A stretch of DNA of 64,000 nucleotides from Owenia fusiformis (taxonomy: Eukaryota > Annelida > Polychaeta > Sabellida > Oweniidae), in assembly GCA_903813345.2 (NCBI GenBank), contig CAIIXF020000005.1, forward strand, positions 22,757,375 to 22,821,374. Direction: 5' to 3'. Shown piece after piece: positions 57,601-63,600 of the stretch; the stretch's first letter is position 1, and each line of letters starts with the position of its first letter. Under the pieces are notes generated by a model, which was not told where the DNA came from, did not search any database, and worked only from the letters and a program-made list of their open reading frames with translations. Made by a program: the position numbers and the translations under genes.

Positions 57601-60600
57601 TTGAGTATGGTACAGTAAAGTACCATATTTTTACGGTATTGTAGCCAAAACAGTACCACAAGGTACTGTTAGAGATTTGCTGTGAATAAATAAACCAATG
57701 GATCAAAATGCCTTATGTGAATAATGGAGAAAAGAATGATCGTTGTCTTTGCAGAGTCAACGCAAGCTAGAGGCTGTTGGAGAGACTATAGCCGATTATG
57801 AGAATACTGTCTCTAAGTTCCGTGACCTTGTGGCACAACTTCAGGAAAGTAACCGGGAATTACGAAGCCGGGCAGCTGAGACAGAACATAAAGGAGATAC
57901 ACCAACTATGGAGGCATTTGATTTCAAAACAAAGTTTGCAGAGACAAAGGCATATGCAAAAGTATGTGGGTTCACAAATCATGATAATCCATGGCATCTC
58001 ATTTCATCTCAGCTTTGAGATGCCATGATATAATGAGCTTGATTTGGCGATCAAAGAGAGCCCAAAATTGAGGATTTTTGAGATCTTTCGTCCCAGCTCA
58101 TATTTCATCTAATTGGGGTCATAAAACTTGTGTACCTGTGCCTGTTCTAATATCTGCTGTTAAATACAATGCCTATTATGTAATGTATTGACATTAAGGA
58201 AAATGATTGCATGATATTATCACACTTATTGACAGTTATAACTTCCCATCTGATGTGCTCAGATCATAGATTATCCTACACTTAGTGTACTAAATGTATA
58301 ATAACATTAAAAAATAAATTTGATATTTATTGGCAAAATGAATATCTGGAGGATATCGTTACGATATACTCCGGGCGGAGGATATCGTGACGATATCCTC
58401 CGGAAAACCCAATATACGGAGGATATTGTGACGATATACTCCGCTAGATGATTTCCCACCAAATTGACTCTATTTGGCATGAAATTCATTTTACAATGAT
58501 ATTATACATTCAGTACACTCCTTGTAAGTGTAGGATAATAAGAACATCCTATGATTTTTTTCAGAATATCATTTTAATCTACTCGGTGATATTGATATAT
58601 GCACTCGCTCGCTTTGCTCTCTCGTGCAGATATCAATATCACCTCGTAGATAAAAATGATATTCCTCAAAATCATAGGATATCCTATAAATATGCCTCAT
58701 AATATCAGAGCATGTTTTAAGTGAAACAGAAAGATGCTATGAGTATCCAGTATCAGAATGGGGTTCACAAACCTGCAATAGTTTTTTCAACAATTACATT
58801 ATGTGGGAATAATTTATCTTTTTTGACTACATGCACTTTGATTTTATGCTATGCTTTTTACAATTAAGTAGAATTTGTTAAACTTAATTCTACATTATGA
58901 GGTCCATGTGGAATAAACTTCATATGCAAATTTATTATGTAAACTACATAAAGCTTTGTTTGCAGGCCATTGACATGGAACTGAGAAAGCTTGATGTCGA
59001 CCAGTGCAATAAACATGTTGATCTCCTCAAATCATTCATGCCAGAAAATTTCTTACGCCGTGGCTCAGACCATGATGCATTGCTGCTGTACCTGTTGATC
59101 CCACGACTGCAGTGCAAGGCAGAACTTCTTGCCCGTCAAGCTCGAGAAAAGTTCAGTCCGGAGGAGACCATTGAGCGTGCTGATGTCGTCAAAAGTAGTC
59201 GTAGCGAACAGTTTAGTTTTGCTAATGGATTCATTCACCAACTAGCTGTACTAGGGACCATTCTAGGAGAATATAAAAGGTAGGTAAACAGTAAAAAATG
59301 TCACCTATTACTTGAAAACAACTTCTTAGAATTTATTCAAAATAATTCAGTATGATGGGGCAAAGTCCATGTAATAAAAATTTATAGTTCATTTTTTAAG
59401 AAAATCAAAATTATTGTAAATGACAACTAAATATGATATTGCAATAATTGCAGTGTTCACTCAGTATTTGCATTGTATTGCTATGGTGGCCTAATGTTCA
59501 TATTTATATGATTTTAGTGCTCTGGATAGTTGTAGTCCAGATCTGTTTGTGAAGATAGGCACATTGCTTCCTGAGATTGCAGTACATGAGAAGTCTGTAG
59601 ACTACTACATAGACCTACTACGCAATGATAGACTTGATGAAAATGTCAGTCTAGAAGCTCTGGAAAAGTCAATAGCATACTTCCAGGTATGTGAAATCAG
59701 TTGCAAATTCCATTTGCTTTGAATGTCTTTATTTATGATTACTTATCTCAAAATTTGAATGAAGTGTCTATTTTTCTGACATTTCTATACTATCTAGAGA
59801 ATTGAATTTGTGCTAGTTCACTTCATTATTTGTTAATTCCTGTATTTCCCTCTCTATTTTATAATTGAAAACATGACTATGAAGACCTTATATGCCTCCA
59901 TATAACTTGATATGTTTATTGTTACAGCACCTATACAATGTACACCTGGCACAAGAGACAAGTGACTGTACTCTGCTCATGGCAGACCAGTCCAGGGTCT
60001 TACTGGCTGCATGTGACTGCATCAGTATGGACATTACAAGATTAAAGCTGCTTCTTCAGGTTTGTATCATGAGATAATTTTGATATCTTCCTTGGTGTAG
60101 TAAAATGTTTAGATGAACTGTATACCTGGCAACAATTGTCAATTATCTTATAGAGGTCCATGGATGAACCCTGGGAGATGTCCTCATTTTTCAAGTTAAC
60201 ACTGGCAAAAGTACATCAGTGTCCATAATGGAAAAGTAAATTTTTAAATTATAATCTGCTGTACATAAACATGTATAAAATAGTAGACTTCCACTTAAAT
60301 AATCTTTATATACTATTCCTATGTGAATGTCATCCAGGGAGGCCAGGAGACCAGTGATATATGTATCCTGTTACGAGAACTTGAGAGTCAAAACAATGCA
60401 ACGAAAGTGGCAGCACGCAAGATAAAGCGACGCACGCCCCAGCCAGGATCTAGCGGAACCAATCCACTCTCATTCAGCAAAGAGGTACTTGATTTTATTG
60501 GTCTTACAGATTAACATAAATTGGAGGATGGTATTTTATTTTATTGACAAAGGGTATTTAAATTACATGTGTATTAAATGGGGTTGCTTATAAATGGGAG

Positions 60601-63600
60601 GGCAAATTGACTCAGTAATTTAGCTTACTATATAGCATTTTAAAATGAACATATTATAAGTAGAAGTTTGAACATTTCTTGCCCCATGGAAGCCCAACAC
60701 TCAGTACAGGGTGTCAAAAAACAACGGCACCCCCCTCTACAGCAAAAAGTACTTAATGCTACATAGTGTGTCGTATCTCATTTTAAAGACAATTTAATTC
60801 TAGAGTTACCTGAGAAATTTCAGCTTTATATCATATAATTTTACAGATTTACAGCTGATTCTTAGTAGTTGGTATGACCACCAGTTGCTGTTCAAACAGC
60901 AGCTTATCTGGACGGATATGATTTCAATAAAAATTCACAAAAAGGTGTAGCATTGCATAATCCTCTTCGCATTTCCCTCACATTCTTCAGAAATACATCC
61001 TTATACTGTATCTTTTTTAAGAGGCTCTTTGTCCATCAGTTCCTATACCCTGTTTTTCAGAAATGAACCCATATGTTCAGTGCAGCTGAGATATGTAATA
61101 TGTTTTATATGACAAATTAAATGTTTTTCAATTCTACAGGTGGAGGAATCATTAACTTTGGCAAGCAAAAACTTGGAAAATATCGTAAAAAGTTTACAGT
61201 TTATAGCTAAAGGTGGTGCCAAGCAAGCTGCATTACTAACAGGTCAGTGTAACAATCAGTTCTCTTTTACTCTTCCTTATATTTCACATTTAGGTTACCT
61301 TTATTCATTTTATAGTACACTCATTCACCTACAGCAAAGGGGTTGTCTTTCAGTCCTACCTCTGCTGCAGATGGCAAATAGAAATGTTGGGTTTTAACAA
61401 AAATCAAGTCTAGAAAGACTGGTAAAATAAACAGAAAATCATAAGATCTTTTAGAAAATCCTAATGGAAGGATTCTTTTCATTTTGTTTATGAATGCAAT
61501 TATAACCTCCCCATAACAAAGCACTTGCATATGGATATGGCATTTGAATGAAATAAATGCATTGGAGATAAGATGTTGCAAAAATTCAATTGTAATCATT
61601 AAGCTCAATAAAACGATTTACACCCCCATTGTGCGAGTATTTATTACAGTGTACTATAGAGTGTTCATGTGCATTCATTATTATTTGTGAAAACTCATGC
61701 ATGAAGCAAATGTATAATAATATCGTTGTGTAACATCCATGTATACTTCTAAGTTCCTCATTTTTATGTCACCAACAGAAGTGGTGACATAGTCTCCAAC
61801 TTTTTTTGGACAGTGTTTGGTGTTTGTCAGTAAGTGTATGGTGTTTGGTGTTTGTCAGTAAGTGTATGGTGGTTGATGTTTGACATTCAGTGGTTGGTGC
61901 CATGGCAGGTGGTAATATTTTGCATTTTAATGCTTTCATTTTTTTATATTGCACTCAAAAATGATTTCATATATTCGGTCTTATGCATGTTTAAATATCT
62001 ATGTTGATGTTTTTTAGTGAATATTTAGCTAAATCTGAATGTAAGCCCCAATAATGTATCGTGCTTCTACTGTTTTAGAATATGGCATTTTATTTTTATT
62101 GTAAACTTGCGCATTTAGTTAATGCCAGTTATGCTATATCTATTTCAGGGGAGAAAGAACTAAAAGGTTTGATATGATATTTGTATTTTTGTATGTTTAG
62201 GCTATACAGTACTAGTTTTTCAGCTTTATGTTACAGCTCTACCATATTGCTTAGTTTGGCTTCTAATATGACCTACTGACCAAGGGAAACAAAGTGCCAT
62301 GGCCAATATATACCTCAAAAGCTCATTCTATTAAATCATGCCACATTACATTTGATATGACACAAGTGGTCTACTGACATCAGTAGTTTTAAAACCTTAC
62401 TAGTTTTGACTTATGATATCAAGAATCTAACCACTGTACTTCAATTAGTTTTCTTTTATCACAAGAGTGTAAGAAGGCAGATTTTACTGTTTACAGGAAA
62501 GGGTTTTGAGATGTAGGCTAGGTACTTGATTCATTGACATATTATGTATAGATAGGTACCTGTTGTCAATTTGGGTTTATAGAGGAATTTAATATTATTA
62601 GCATTTTTATAAAGAACCTGGTACCTTTTGGCATGTTCAGTAGGGTGCCCTCAGTAGTTGCCAGTGAGTTTTGCAGATACATGTCTGCATGTAGTTATAT
62701 TTTGTTTCCCATGATTCATTTTGATTAATGTATCTGTGCAGTAGTTTAGTTTTTATCTACAAACTATATCTTGATCTTTATAACTTTAATTGTTAAATCT
62801 TATAGATACACCTTCTTTCTGGTTTTAAAGCTTTATGATATACAATGTACAACATCTTTTTTTAAATAATGTTATTACTGTACATTATGCAAAGAATGGA
62901 TCATGGAATGCTGATGAACTTATTACTTATAACCCTTGTAATGTCCAGCATAATGCTTGTACTAATACTGTAGCTTTGAGGAGGTTGGTTAATGCCCTTC
63001 GTGAAAGAACTTATTAAATTAATTCATTCAGATTGTTATAAATAAATTATTAGAAAAAGCAAATGAGTAATTTATCCAGAGATGTGTAAATGTAAAATCA
63101 AGTCCTTATAATTCTGGGATTTGAACTTTAGGATTTGAAAAATTAACCAAAAATGACATTCATTAAGGTTTGTGAGGCTGTCTTAATACGTATATGTACT
63201 AACATTTCCAAAGAAATACGTATGGGTTGGGAATGCATACAGGCATAAGACTTGAATTTGGTGAAGCATTAACTAATAGTTTACTAAATCCAAAAATACT
63301 AATAAAAGCAAACTAACTTGTATTAGGGTCAGGGAACAGTAATTGTGTGGTCTTGGTGTTATAATACTATAAAGACATTATTTTTTAGTAGAAGTTGTAT
63401 TTTACAATTTGTATATCTGTGGTACAAGACATTTTGTTTTTGAGTGAGTTTTTTAAAGTTTATTATGGAGAGAATAAAAAACTATTGAATGAAAAATTAT
63501 GTGAGAAGACCTCTCTTTTCATATGACTGCCTTATGTGAATCTGTTTAACACATGATTAAAAATAAATTAACTCAACGTTCTAACTGAGGATATTGCATT

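Noticed and set aside
57540-57690. Clustered GTACCATA/TATGGTAC words
   Set aside because: Low-complexity dyads without clear arms or element ends; not supported as a distinct feature.
62835-63017. A 60-codon open frame before DCTN1 exon 19
   Set aside because: It does not match p150, lacks a good acceptor and ends in a stop; treated as chance.
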